From Brevibacterium sp. 239c (lineage in GTDB: Bacteria; Actinomycetota; Actinomycetes; Actinomycetales; Brevibacteriaceae): DNA of 64,000 nucleotides. Position 1 is the first letter of the stretch. Each line of letters begins with the position of its first letter. The DNA lies in the NCBI RefSeq assembly GCF_900169365.1, contig NZ_FXZH01000004.1, forward strand, positions 186,001-250,000, in the 5' to 3' direction. The notes under the pieces are model-generated. The model made no database searches. It had not been told where the DNA came from and worked only from the letters and a program-made list of their open reading frames with translations. Shown piece after piece: positions 42,370-50,471 of the stretch. A program made the position numbers and the translations under genes.

Positions 42370-43407
42370 ATGACCGCACGACTGGAAAGTGCCCGAAGAA
42401 TCTCTGCCGTGATCGCCGGACTTGAGGACTCGGAGGTGCGCGCGCTCGTGGCCACGGCCAAGAAGGTCGGGATCGGCATCGGCGGAACCACCCGGACGAC
42501 GCACATTGATGGAGCACCTGTCTTTATCAAGCAGCTGCCGATCACCGTGGCAGAACGGGCCGACCCTCTTGCTGCCGTCAATCACAATGGGCTTCCATTC
42601 GTCTCCCACTACGGGATCGGCAGCCCCTCGCACGGGGTCGGCCGAGAACTGGCAGCTCACCAAATGACCTCGTCCTGGGTCTGCTCCGGAGCGGTGGACT
42701 TCTTTCCGCTGCTGCTCGGGTGGCGAAACATCGACCTGAAGACTGAAACCGATCTCAGCGAATTCGCCGGAGATGGCCCGCAGCATCGGTGGGGATCCTC
42801 GTGGCCTCAGGTGGCGAAGAAGCTCGCCGAGATGATGGCCGCCCGGTCGAGTATGGTGCTCTTTCTCGAATACGTTCCTGGGACTCTCGGCTCTTCGATA
42901 CGCACAAGCTTGGCCGGGAACACCAGGGAGTTCGATTTCACCCATACGGTGAAACAGATCATCGAAGCCACAGCGTGGATGAAGAAGCAAGGGTTTCAGC
43001 ACTTCGATGTCCACCCGGGAAATATCCTCGTCAATGAAGGCAGACTGCTGTTCACCGACTTCGGGTTGTCACTGCATCCTGATTTCGTCCTCACTCCGGA
43101 CGAAGAGTCCGCAATGCCCTCACACGCAGACTTCGACCGGGACACCGCGCTGATGCACCTGTTCCACTGGGTGCTGTTCGAACTCGGCTACTCCAGCGCA
43201 GACGGACGACTGGCTCTGTTGCGTGCCGCTGCCGGAGACGGCTCTGCCTCTGAGCTTGATCCGGTTCGAGTTGCTCTAGGTTCAGGTGCCGATCTCATCG
43301 CCGACCACGCGGGCGTCGTCGTTCGCATGACGGAGATGTTCGCCCTCCTCATTCGGGATGCGTTCGGGGCGAGGTACGAGGGTGCTGAGCAGCGAGGCGA
43401 CCGGTGA
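42370..43407 (+). CDS. protein kinase-like protein (orphan, atypical)
   Basis: A 345-residue protein with a kinase-like core: Gly-rich GIGIGGTTRTTH near residue 36, Lys54 in VFIKQLPI, the catalytic HFDVHPGNIL (Asp213, Asn218) and DFG as TDFGLSL (Asp230). The catalytic loop resembles the phosphotransferase/lipopolysaccharide-kinase type more than Hanks-type kinases, so the substrate may be a small molecule. No kinase-sensor domain or phosphatase is next to it. A -10 (TAGAGT) six bases before the ATG at 42370 indicates a leaderless message and argues against the GTG codons just upstream. I could not place it in a named family. Confidence 0.65.
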   Translation: MTARLESARRISAVIAGLEDSEVRALVATAKKVGIGIGGTTRTTHIDGAPVFIKQLPITVAERADPLAAVNHNGLPFVSHYGIGSPSHGVGRELAAHQMTSSWVCSGAVDFFPLLLGWRNIDLKTETDLSEFAGDGPQHRWGSSWPQVAKKLAEMMAARSSMVLFLEYVPGTLGSSIRTSLAGNTREFDFTHTVKQIIEATAWMKKQGFQHFDVHPGNILVNEGRLLFTDFGLSLHPDFVLTPDEESAMPSHADFDRDTALMHLFHWVLFELGYSSADGRLALLRAAAGDGSASELDPVRVALGSGADLIADHAGVVVRMTEMFALLIRDAFGARYEGAEQRGDR

Positions 43408-43466
43408 GTTTCATCTTCTGTTCCTCCACCACCTGATCGAGCAAACGGAGAAGATGTGGGTCTTGG

Positions 43467-43472
43467 TAGTTT
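43467..43472 (+). promoter_or_regulatory. -10 element (TAGTTT) of a leaderless gene
   Basis: TAGTTT lies six bases before the ATG at 43479. Confidence 0.35.
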
Positions 43473-43478
43473 GTTGAC

Positions 43479-43937
43479 ATGACTGGACAGCTCCCCGAAA
43501 TTGAGGCTCTTACGTCCCTCACATCCGATGACGTGGATGATCTTGCTCTACTCCTCGGCCAGCTCTCGACCACAACGACATTCGACCGAGGTCGCCTGGA
43601 GGCGGTCGTCGAACATGAAGCAACTGAACTTCTCGTGGCACGCCTCGACGGGAAGATTGTTGGCACTGCAACATTCGTCGCAGTACCACTGCCAACCGGT
43701 TTACGCGGCCATGTCGAAGACGTTGTGGTCGATGCTTCCATGCGAGGAAGGGGCATTGCCAGATTGTTGCTTACAAGGATGACGACGTTGGCAACGGAAC
43801 GCGAATTAAGATCACTTGACCTCACCTCGCGGTCGTCGCGCGAAGCCGCCTTACAGCTGTACCAATCGGTCGGTTTCGTGCGAAGAGACACGAACGCCTT
43901 ACGCTTCACCCCTCGACATGACGACATAACGAACTGA
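43479..43937 (+). CDS. GNAT-family N-acetyltransferase
   Basis: A 152-residue GNAT enzyme with the acetyl-CoA loop VDASMRGRGIARLLL and the C-terminal AALQLYQSVGFVRRDTNALRF. The layout (GHVEDVVVDASMRG) is that of small actinobacterial GNATs of unknown substrate. The GC content is lower than that of its neighbours. It is followed on the opposite strand by two further GNAT genes, so this is a small GNAT cluster. Confidence 0.82.
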   Translation: MTGQLPEIEALTSLTSDDVDDLALLLGQLSTTTTFDRGRLEAVVEHEATELLVARLDGKIVGTATFVAVPLPTGLRGHVEDVVVDASMRGRGIARLLLTRMTTLATERELRSLDLTSRSSREAALQLYQSVGFVRRDTNALRFTPRHDDITN

Positions 43938-43996
43938 TTCCAAATTCCAAACTGATCAACTTGCGATGACAATAGCTCGATACGTGCCTCCTCACT

Positions 43997-44572
43997 CTAG
44001 AAATTCCTACCTGCCTTCGCCCGCTTCGGAGCCCGAACGGCCACATACAGAAGCACGTCCCGACTCTGACCACCGATCATCTGGTAACCAACCAGGAGCC
44101 TCTCACGACGGTAACCAGCGCGTTCGGCGGTGCGGATTGACGCGGCATTCCACGGTTCGATGAACAGTTCGATCCGCTGAACGCCCGGGACAGACCAAGC
44201 GAACTCAGTCAACGCGGCGAGCGCATCAGCAGCGTATCCGCGACCGCGTTCAGCTGGAGCAATCGCGTAGCCACCGCTTGCCCGACCTTCCTCGAGGCCT
44301 TTCAGCCACAGACCGCAGTGACCGACCGCGTCACCGTCAGAACGCCGCGCAATAGTGAACGAGAAGCCTGCCCCCTCTGCATGACGACCCTGCTGGCGTA
44401 CGACCCACGCACCGGCCTCCGACGCGGAGGCATCGCCCGGAAGGGAGCCCGTCTGCGGAACGTAAGGATCGGTCGACAGCCGCCGGGCCATTGCACCGTC
44501 CCGCGCCTCCACTGCTCGCAGTCGAACTTGCCCAAAGGTCGGAGGGTCCGCGGGCCACGGTGGCAGCGTCAT
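43997..44572 (-). CDS. GNAT-family N-acetyltransferase, RimJ/RimL type
   Basis: A 191-residue GNAT of the RimJ/RimL type: the acetyl-CoA loop is APAERGRGYAADALAALTEF and the typical NAASIRTAERAGYRRE follows. Such enzymes acetylate N-termini or small amines; the real substrate cannot be told. The ATG at 44572 is chosen because it overlaps the upstream gene's stop by four bases; the longer frame runs into that gene. Confidence 0.85.
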   Translation of the reverse strand: MTLPPWPADPPTFGQVRLRAVEARDGAMARRLSTDPYVPQTGSLPGDASASEAGAWVVRQQGRHAEGAGFSFTIARRSDGDAVGHCGLWLKGLEEGRASGGYAIAPAERGRGYAADALAALTEFAWSVPGVQRIELFIEPWNAASIRTAERAGYRRERLLVGYQMIGGQSRDVLLYVAVRAPKRAKAGRNF

Positions 44573-44958
44573 ACTAACGGCATGACCATGATCAGGCAGG
44601 GCGTCGCCTCGTCCCACAGGTCGGTCTCCTCCAGCGGGATGAACCCCATCCTCTCGTAGAAGTGACGGGTGCGGTCGTAGTTGGGATCGGGGCTCGAAGC
44701 ACCCAATGTCTTGACCTGCAGCAGTTGCGCGCCCCGCGCCCGCACATCGGCTGCGACCGCGCGCATCATCGCAGTGCCGACTCCGACGACCTCGCCGACG
44801 TCACTGCGCACCGTCCATGTCTCCATGGTGCGTGCATCATCGACGTACTCGGCGTTGGATTCCGGTCTGCCGAACCACTCGGGAACGCTCAGCAGCAGGC
44901 GATCCACATCGTCAGGAACCTGGTTGTCTCGGACTGCACTCCATCGTGACTGTGTCAT
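44569..44958 (-). CDS. GNAT-family protein with internal deletion of the acetyl-CoA-binding strand
   Basis: A 129-residue protein that is clearly GNAT at both ends (LLSVPEWFGRPESNAEYV at the front; LLQVKTLGASSPDPNYDRTR, FYERMGFIPLEE at the back). The part between, normally LLRRHFPE...AEIHLMAVRPxxHRxG, about 25 residues, is missing in frame: GEVVGV joins directly to GTAMM. The central strand beta-4 and most of the pyrophosphate loop are lost, so the protein is probably inactive. It is still coupled to the next GNAT gene by a four-base overlap. A -10-like TAGGGT lies seven bases before the ATG. Confidence 0.7.
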   Translation of the reverse strand: MTQSRWSAVRDNQVPDDVDRLLLSVPEWFGRPESNAEYVDDARTMETWTVRSDVGEVVGVGTAMMRAVAADVRARGAQLLQVKTLGASSPDPNYDRTRHFYERMGFIPLEETDLWDEATPCLIMVMPLV

Positions 44959-44965
44959 GGCCTCC

Positions 44966-44971
44966 ACCCTA
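44966..44971 (-). promoter_or_regulatory. -10 element (TAGGGT) of a leaderless operon
   Basis: Minus-strand TAGGGT ends seven bases before the ATG at 44958; GGAGG in the same gap would otherwise serve as a binding site, so leaderless status is uncertain. Confidence 0.35.
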
Positions 44972-45003
44972 GCGCCCACCTCGGCGCGGGGAGCCTGCCT
45001 TGA

Positions 45004-45009
45004 TATCCT
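45004..45009 (+). promoter_or_regulatory. -10 element (TATCCT) of a leaderless gene
   Basis: TATCCT lies seven bases before the ATG at 45017. Confidence 0.45.
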
Positions 45010-45016
45010 GACAAGC

Positions 45017-45247
45017 ATGAGTGACATCGACAGTCCGACTCTCCGCCTGATTCCCTATCTCGCGGCGATCACCGTGACGATCTTCGCGACCCTCGCGTTG
45101 ACCAGCGGCGGTGAGAGCAACCTGCTGATCACTCTGGTCACGGCCGCCGTCTGCTATTTCGGAACGTACTTCATCGTCCGGTTCGTCATCGCACTCATCG
45201 TCCGCAGCCGAAGCGGCGAGCGCGAAGACCCAGACCAAAGAGCGTAG
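45017..45247 (+). CDS. small two-helix membrane protein, unknown function
   Basis: A 76-residue protein with two hydrophobic segments (LIPYLAAITVTIFATLAL and LLITLVTAAVCYFGTYFIVRFVIALIV) and a charged tail RSRSGEREDPDQRA. The ATG at 45017 follows a -10-like TATCCT by seven bases, so it is probably leaderless. An open frame upstream in the same phase runs antisense to the GNAT gene and is not coding. It converges on the AI-2E gene with three bases between. No family is recognised. Confidence 0.55.
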   Translation: MSDIDSPTLRLIPYLAAITVTIFATLALTSGGESNLLITLVTAAVCYFGTYFIVRFVIALIVRSRSGEREDPDQRA

Positions 45248-45250
45248 CCT

Positions 45251-46321
45251 CTACTTCTCGTCCTGTGCGGGCACGACGACCTTGCGGATGATGATCAGTC
45301 CCGAGGCTGCCACCGGCACCGCGACCACGGCGCCGAGCACTCCGCCGAGGGTGCCGCCAGCGATGGCCGCGATGATGACCAAGGCACCTGGCACATCGAC
45401 GGCCGCCTTCATGATGCGCGGGCTGAGCAGGTACGCCTCCACCTGCATGTACACGAGGTAGTAGATGCCGACGGCGATCCCCAGCCCGGGAGAGACCATG
45501 AGGCACGACCCGGTGATGATGATCGCGCCGGTGATCGGGCCGACGAGTGGGATGAGTGAGGCGAGGAACGCGATGAACGCGAGCAGCGCCGGCAGCGGGG
45601 CACCGATGATGGTGAGGAAGATCGCCGAGCACACACCATTGACGATGCCCAAGGACACCTGCCCCAGAACGTAGCGCCCGATGGATCGGGTGACCTCCTC
45701 GGTGACAGATTCGACAGTCGAACGCGAACTCGCCGCGACGAGGGAGAGCATGGCTGCCTTGATCGTCGGCATCGTCACCGCAAAGTAGATGGTGAGGATG
45801 ACGACGATGACGACACCGGTGAGGAAGCTGAGGATCCCAGCTCCGATGGACACGACGCCGCCGCCCAACGACACCACGTTCTTCGGATCGGATGCCCAAT
45901 CACCGAGGTTGGCGAAGATCTTGTCGAGATCGACGGCACCGGTGAATCTCTGTTCGAGGTCGGCCACCCACCCCGTGGACGCTAAGTTCGCGACGATGTC
46001 AGGAAGATCGCCGATGAACTGCTGGATCTGGCTGATGACGGCAGGAGCGATGAGCAGGACAGCACCCGCGACGACGATGAGGAACGCCAGCACCACGAGG
46101 ACGACGGCCAGGGACCGGGGCAGCTTGCGCTCGACCAACCACAGCATGATCGGCTCCAGGCCGAGAGCAAGGAACAGAGCCAGGCCGATATAGATGAAAA
46201 CGGTCGCCACGGACTGCAGGGCCGTGATCAACCCGAATGCGAGCCCCACTCCCAGTGTTCCAGTGAAGCCCACCCGGAATGCGCTGTTGAGAGTGAGGGA
46301 TTTCCCCTGCTCTTTGGCCAT
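45251..46321 (-). CDS. AI-2E family transporter (PerM-like permease)
   Basis: A 356-residue protein with about eight membrane helices and the AI-2E/PerM pattern: GLGVGLAFGLITALQSVATVFIYIGLALFLALGLEP is spread over helices 1-2, and ALIPLVGPITGAIIITGSCLMVS-like sequence (LIPLVGPITGAIIITGS) in the C-terminal half. Members include TqsA-type exporters and Na+/H+ antiporters; substrate here is unknown. The ATG follows a -10-like TACACT by seven bases, so it is probably leaderless. Confidence 0.87.
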   Translation of the reverse strand: MAKEQGKSLTLNSAFRVGFTGTLGVGLAFGLITALQSVATVFIYIGLALFLALGLEPIMLWLVERKLPRSLAVVLVVLAFLIVVAGAVLLIAPAVISQIQQFIGDLPDIVANLASTGWVADLEQRFTGAVDLDKIFANLGDWASDPKNVVSLGGGVVSIGAGILSFLTGVVIVVILTIYFAVTMPTIKAAMLSLVAASSRSTVESVTEEVTRSIGRYVLGQVSLGIVNGVCSAIFLTIIGAPLPALLAFIAFLASLIPLVGPITGAIIITGSCLMVSPGLGIAVGIYYLVYMQVEAYLLSPRIMKAAVDVPGALVIIAAIAGGTLGGVLGAVVAVPVAASGLIIIRKVVVPAQDEK

Positions 46322-46328
46322 GGTCCCA

Positions 46329-46334
46329 AGTGTA
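46329..46334 (-). promoter_or_regulatory. -10 element (TACACT) of a leaderless gene
   Basis: Minus-strand TACACT ends seven bases before the ATG at 46321. Confidence 0.45.
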
Positions 46335-46428
46335 ACCAGCGACCATGCACTTCAGCGCGTACACGCGTTAGGATCGAGGGCGAGACCAGGCACAATCATT
46401 CAACCGTGAAGAAAGTGGTACGTCGACG

Positions 46429-49023
46429 ATGAGCTCCGATCCGAACAGCATCGATGTCTGGGAGGCCTTCCTCGATCCACAGGGTGACTTCTACCTGCCC
46501 GACTTCTCCGCCGTGACTCCCGCGTCGCTGATCGCCGCTGTTCGAGCAGCCACGGACTTCGCCCGGTCCGAGGTCGAGGCCATCATCGTTGATGAGAACG
46601 AGCCGACGTTCGTCTCAACCACTGTCCGTTTCGAGTCCGCGACCATTCCCATGGCGCGGATCGGTGCCGTGGTCTCCGCCGTGGAGTCGAATCATTTCCG
46701 TCCCGAACTCGCCGATGCCGTCGCCGAGGTGTGGGATCGTCTGTCCGCGGCCCGAACCCGGATCTTCCTCGACGTCGAACTCTTCCACCGCATCGAACAG
46801 GTTCCCTCCACCGATCTCAACCCCGAGGACAAACGTCAGCAGGAGCTCACAGTCGAGGAATTCGTGCGTGCGGGAGCCCGCCTCGGCGAAGAAGAACGCG
46901 AGCAGATGTCCACGATCGCGGCCGAACTCACGACCCTGGCGACCTCCTTCTCCCGGGCACTGCAGAAAGACACCCGGGATCTCGCAGTCCACCTCCGCGA
47001 CGCGCAGCAGCTGGCTGGCCTCAGCGAAGACCAGATCGCGGCAGCAGCGAACCGAGCCGCTGAACGCGGCACGGACGGGTACCTGCTGACCCTGAACAAC
47101 TTCACCCAGCAGCTCATCCTCGAATCTCTGGAATCCGCCGAGACTCGCAAACAGGTCTTGGACAATTCGACCTCGCGCGGCGCCAGAGGCGGCGAGGGCG
47201 ACACCCGAACCCAGGTTGCCGACACCACTGCCCTGCGTGCTCTGCAGGCGAAACTGCTCGGATACCCCTCGTACTCATCGTTCGCAATCGACAATCAGAC
47301 CGCCGGCGGGCCCGATGCCGCCGCTGACATCGTCTCTTCGCTCATCGCTCCAGCCAACGCCCAGCTCGCGGAGGAATTGGCCCAGGTCAAGGACCGCTAC
47401 GGCCTCGACGACGTCGCCCCCGAAGACGTCAAGCACCAGATTGCGCGGTACCGGGCCGATGAATTCGACATCGACGCCGACGAGGTCGCAAAGTACTTCG
47501 AGTTCGACACGGTCCTCACCGAAGGTGTATTCCGCGCCGCCACGGGACTCTACGGCGTCACCTTCGCCCCACGTGACTCAGTCATCGGCTGGCACGAAGA
47601 TGTGCGCACCTTCGAGGTCACCGATGCGAATGAACGAACCCTCGGCCTCATCCTCCTCGACCCCTACTCCCGGGACACGAAGCGCGGCGGCGCCTGGATG
47701 GGCGAGCTGGTCCCGAGTTCACGGCTGACCGGACACCTGCCCGTCGTCACACTCTCACTCAACTTGGCCAAGCCAGGTCCGGGCCGCCCGACTCTGCTCA
47801 ACCCCACTGAGCTCAACACCCTCTTCCACGAATTCGGCCACGTCCTCCACGGCCTGTTCGCGAACTCGACCTACCCATCGACGGCCGGCACAGCAGTGCC
47901 GCGCGACTACGTGGAGTTCCCGTCCCAGCTCAATGAGATGTGGCGCTTCCACCCGCAGGTCCTCCCCCACTACGCCAAACACGTCGACACGGGTGAACCG
48001 ATGCCCGAAACTCTGGTCACCGCACTGATCGAGAGCGAGAAGTTCGGTCAAGGCTTCAACACCACCGAGTATTTGGCAGCGGCCATGCTCGACCTGTCAT
48101 GGCATTCCCTGGAAGCCGGTGAACACATCACCGACGTCCTCTCCTTCGAATCAGAGGTCCTGGCCGCCGCCGGATTCTCCACACTCGTTCCCCCGCGCTA
48201 TCGCACCACGTACTTCGGCCACATCTTCGCCTCAGGCTATGCTGCCGGCTACTACTCCTACCTCTACTCGGAGGTCATCGCGGCCTGGGTCAGCGAATGG
48301 TTCGAGGCCCAGGGAGGCCTCAATCGCGAAGCAGGCGACGCCTTCCGCGAGGCGATACTGGCCCCCGGGTACTCTGTCGATCCGATGAGCGCGATCGAAC
48401 GGTTCTTCGGCACCCGCCCCGACGTCGCACCCCTGCTGCGCCGCCGCGGACTGGCAGAACCGGTCAACGAATCCGCGGCCGAGGACGAAGAATCCGCCGA
48501 GGTGGTCGAGCCTTCAGCAGTCTCTGAGGTCGAGCCGAAGGAACACCGCAATCATGCGGAAGTCGCTCAGGTTCTCGAGGCGAAGGGAATCGAACCACAG
48601 ATCAAGCTCTTCACCGATGCCACGCCCACGGCAGCCTCGGCGGCGGAGAAGGTCGGCGTCGAGGTCGGCGCGATCGCGAACAGCCTGATCTTCGCATCCG
48701 GCGGCGAACCGGTGCTCATCATGACCTCCGGACGCCACCGCGTGGACACTCAACACGTAGCCACGCTCATCGGAGCGGACTCTCTCGACCGGGCCGATAA
48801 GGATCTGGTGCGCACAGCGACGGGACAGGTCATCGGCGGAGTCGCACCGTGTGGTCACCCGCGGGCGATTCCCACGTATGTCGACGAGGCTCTGAAGGAC
48901 TATCCTGTTCTCTGGGCTGCCGCCGGCACACCGAACTCGGTGATGCCGCTGACGTATGAGCAGCTGCTGGCGATCACCGGAGGGAAGGAAATCACTGTTG
49001 TCGAAGAAGGTGCCGAAGGCTGA
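46429..49023 (+). CDS. M3-family metallopeptidase fused to a YbaK/ProX-like tRNA-editing domain
   Basis: An 864-residue protein in one continuous frame. Residues 1-690 are an M3 (thimet-like) oligopeptidase with zinc ligands His467 and His471 in LFHEFGHVLHG and Glu496 in YVEFPSQLNE. After an acidic Glu/Ser linker, residues 704-864 form a YbaK/EbsC-type domain: IEPQIKLFTDATPTAASAAE, VGAIANSLIF and GGVAPCGHPRAIPTYVDE. The peptidase degrades short peptides in the cytoplasm; the second domain type hydrolyses mischarged Cys- or Pro-tRNA. Both active sites look intact. No ribosome binding site precedes the ATG. Such a fusion is rare to my knowledge. The stop overlaps the next gene by 26 bases. Confidence 0.83.
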   Translation: MSSDPNSIDVWEAFLDPQGDFYLPDFSAVTPASLIAAVRAATDFARSEVEAIIVDENEPTFVSTTVRFESATIPMARIGAVVSAVESNHFRPELADAVAEVWDRLSAARTRIFLDVELFHRIEQVPSTDLNPEDKRQQELTVEEFVRAGARLGEEEREQMSTIAAELTTLATSFSRALQKDTRDLAVHLRDAQQLAGLSEDQIAAAANRAAERGTDGYLLTLNNFTQQLILESLESAETRKQVLDNSTSRGARGGEGDTRTQVADTTALRALQAKLLGYPSYSSFAIDNQTAGGPDAAADIVSSLIAPANAQLAEELAQVKDRYGLDDVAPEDVKHQIARYRADEFDIDADEVAKYFEFDTVLTEGVFRAATGLYGVTFAPRDSVIGWHEDVRTFEVTDANERTLGLILLDPYSRDTKRGGAWMGELVPSSRLTGHLPVVTLSLNLAKPGPGRPTLLNPTELNTLFHEFGHVLHGLFANSTYPSTAGTAVPRDYVEFPSQLNEMWRFHPQVLPHYAKHVDTGEPMPETLVTALIESEKFGQGFNTTEYLAAAMLDLSWHSLEAGEHITDVLSFESEVLAAAGFSTLVPPRYRTTYFGHIFASGYAAGYYSYLYSEVIAAWVSEWFEAQGGLNREAGDAFREAILAPGYSVDPMSAIERFFGTRPDVAPLLRRRGLAEPVNESAAEDEESAEVVEPSAVSEVEPKEHRNHAEVAQVLEAKGIEPQIKLFTDATPTAASAAEKVGVEVGAIANSLIFASGGEPVLIMTSGRHRVDTQHVATLIGADSLDRADKDLVRTATGQVIGGVAPCGHPRAIPTYVDEALKDYPVLWAAAGTPNSVMPLTYEQLLAITGGKEITVVEEGAEG

Positions 49024-49744
49024 GGTCTCGGATGAGCCGAGTGCTGAAAGTCCTGATGGCCTGAGCGCTGCAGGCAGATTGGCGGCCTTCGCCTCCTCCC
49101 GAGGACGCTACTACGCGGTGATTCTGGCCATATTCTCAGCGATCCTCATCATCTCCAACATCTCCGCGACGAAGGTCATCGGCTTCGGGCCCATCGTCAC
49201 CGACGGCGGCGCCTTCCTGTTCCCCATCGCCTACGTCCTCGGCGATGTGATCAGCGAGGTCTACGGTTTCAAGGCCGCCCGCAAGGCCGTCATCACCGGA
49301 TTCGGACTGCAGATACTGGCGACCTTCGTGTTCTGGCTCGTGCTCATCTCACCGCCGGGTCCCGGCTATGAGAACCAGGACGCCTTCGCCGCGGTCCTCG
49401 GCTTCTACCCGCGCATCGTTGCCGCGTCCCTGGTCGGATACTTCTTCGGACAGCTGCTGAACTCCTATGTGCTCGTGGCCGTGAAGAAACGGATGGGCGA
49501 GCAGAAACTCTGGGTCCGGCTGCTCACCTCGACCGGCGTCGGCGAGTTCGTCGACACGCTGCTCTTCTGCATCATCGCCTTCGCAGGCGTCATTCCCGGA
49601 CTCGACTTCATCAACTACATCATCTTCGGATTCGTCTACAAGGTCGGAGTCGAAGTCATCCTCATGCCCGTCACCTACAGGGTGATCAAGCTCGTGAAGA
49701 AGCACGAACCCAGCTACGAACTGTCTGGCGAGGGCGACGGCTAG
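48998..49744 (+). CDS. queuosine precursor transporter (YhhQ/VUT family)
   Basis: A 248-residue membrane protein of the VUT family: VILAIFSAILIISNISATKVIGFG, then GGAFLFPIAYVLGDVISEVYGF and IFGFVYKVGVEVILMPVTYRVI in the last helices. It imports preQ0, preQ1 or queuine. The start is the TTG at 48998, with GGAGGGAAGG upstream; it overlaps the end of the M3-YbaK gene by 26 bases. Tgt, which inserts the base into tRNA, is encoded 1.4 kb downstream on the other strand. No queuosine biosynthesis gene (queC, queD, queE, queF) is present here, which fits salvage. Confidence 0.85.
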   Translation: MSKKVPKAEVSDEPSAESPDGLSAAGRLAAFASSRGRYYAVILAIFSAILIISNISATKVIGFGPIVTDGGAFLFPIAYVLGDVISEVYGFKAARKAVITGFGLQILATFVFWLVLISPPGPGYENQDAFAAVLGFYPRIVAASLVGYFFGQLLNSYVLVAVKKRMGEQKLWVRLLTSTGVGEFVDTLLFCIIAFAGVIPGLDFINYIIFGFVYKVGVEVILMPVTYRVIKLVKKHEPSYELSGEGDG

Positions 49745-49787
49745 CGCTTCAAAACACAGAGCGTCTGGCTGGATCAACGCGGAGCTC

Positions 49788-49817
49788 GAATATGTCGTCG
49801 CTGGCGACGACATATTC
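49788..49817. repeat. perfect 13-bp hairpin downstream of the transporter gene
   Basis: GAATATGTCGTCG (49788-49800) pairs with CGACGACATATTC (49805-49817) around CTGG. It may be a terminator for the upstream gene, but no T-run follows, so an operator or recombination site is also possible. Confidence 0.5.
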
Positions 49818-49999
49818 AGCGTTCGCGTGGATCGGTGCGAGCGAGACGGCCTAGCCGTAGGCGTGCTATTGACCGGTCAGTTCATGTCCTCCCTGCCCGC
49901 ATCGCCAGGTCTCATCGCCGAGCCAGAGCAGGACGGTGGATAACCTGAATCTGGTAAGAGGCAGCTAGCTCGCCACGTCGTGCGCGTTTCGCATCTTAT
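49818..49999. other. AT-richer intergenic segment without a gene
   Basis: Between the hairpin and the glyoxalase-like gene there is no open frame with coding character and no recognisable RNA. It is the left part of an accessory patch that reaches to about 51100. Confidence 0.5.
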
Positions 50000-50380
50000 T
50001 CACGCCAACTTGGGTGTTTCGAACCAGATGCGCAAATTGTCCTCACACATCGTCAGGTCGAGATATCGGAGGACGGTTCCTGCATGATCAATTGCCGCAT
50101 ATCTACCGACTGGCACGTTCATAACTGGAATGACCAATCGCGCTGCGTCGCCGAGAGTTAAAGTCGACAGATCGTCGACCAGCAAGACTGGCCCGACACC
50201 TAGATCGCGCTCGGTCAAGTCGTCTTCGACCATGACGCACGCACGCTGGTTCGCTCCCAACAGTGTTGTATGAGAATCCGGGTGCCACAGCACCTCGAGA
50301 CCGCCGGCAACATACGCGGCGATGGATTCGCTGAGATCGGTTGTCGGAACCATCGTGAACGCCTGCCTGATTATTCTCAT
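50000..50380 (-). CDS. VOC-superfamily (glyoxalase/bleomycin resistance-like) protein
   Basis: A 126-residue single-domain VOC protein: FTMVPTTDLSESIAAYVAGGLEVLWHPDSHTTLLGANQ, then PVLLVDDLS and GRYAAIDHAGTVLRYLDL supply the two beta-alpha-beta-beta-beta units. The start at 50380 follows GAGG by six bases; the TTG at 50392 is less likely. Base composition is lower in GC than the flanks, suggesting acquisition. Likely binds a metal and a small toxic or metabolic compound, unknown. Confidence 0.7.
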   Translation of the reverse strand: MRIIRQAFTMVPTTDLSESIAAYVAGGLEVLWHPDSHTTLLGANQRACVMVEDDLTERDLGVGPVLLVDDLSTLTLGDAARLVIPVMNVPVGRYAAIDHAGTVLRYLDLTMCEDNLRIWFETPKLA

Positions 50381-50471
50381 TTCAAACCTCAAATTGAGTG
50401 GAACTCAGGCTTGCGGTGTATTCCAGCGAGCGCCGCTCATGTGCTGTCAGCTGAGTCGCATGGAACACTTC

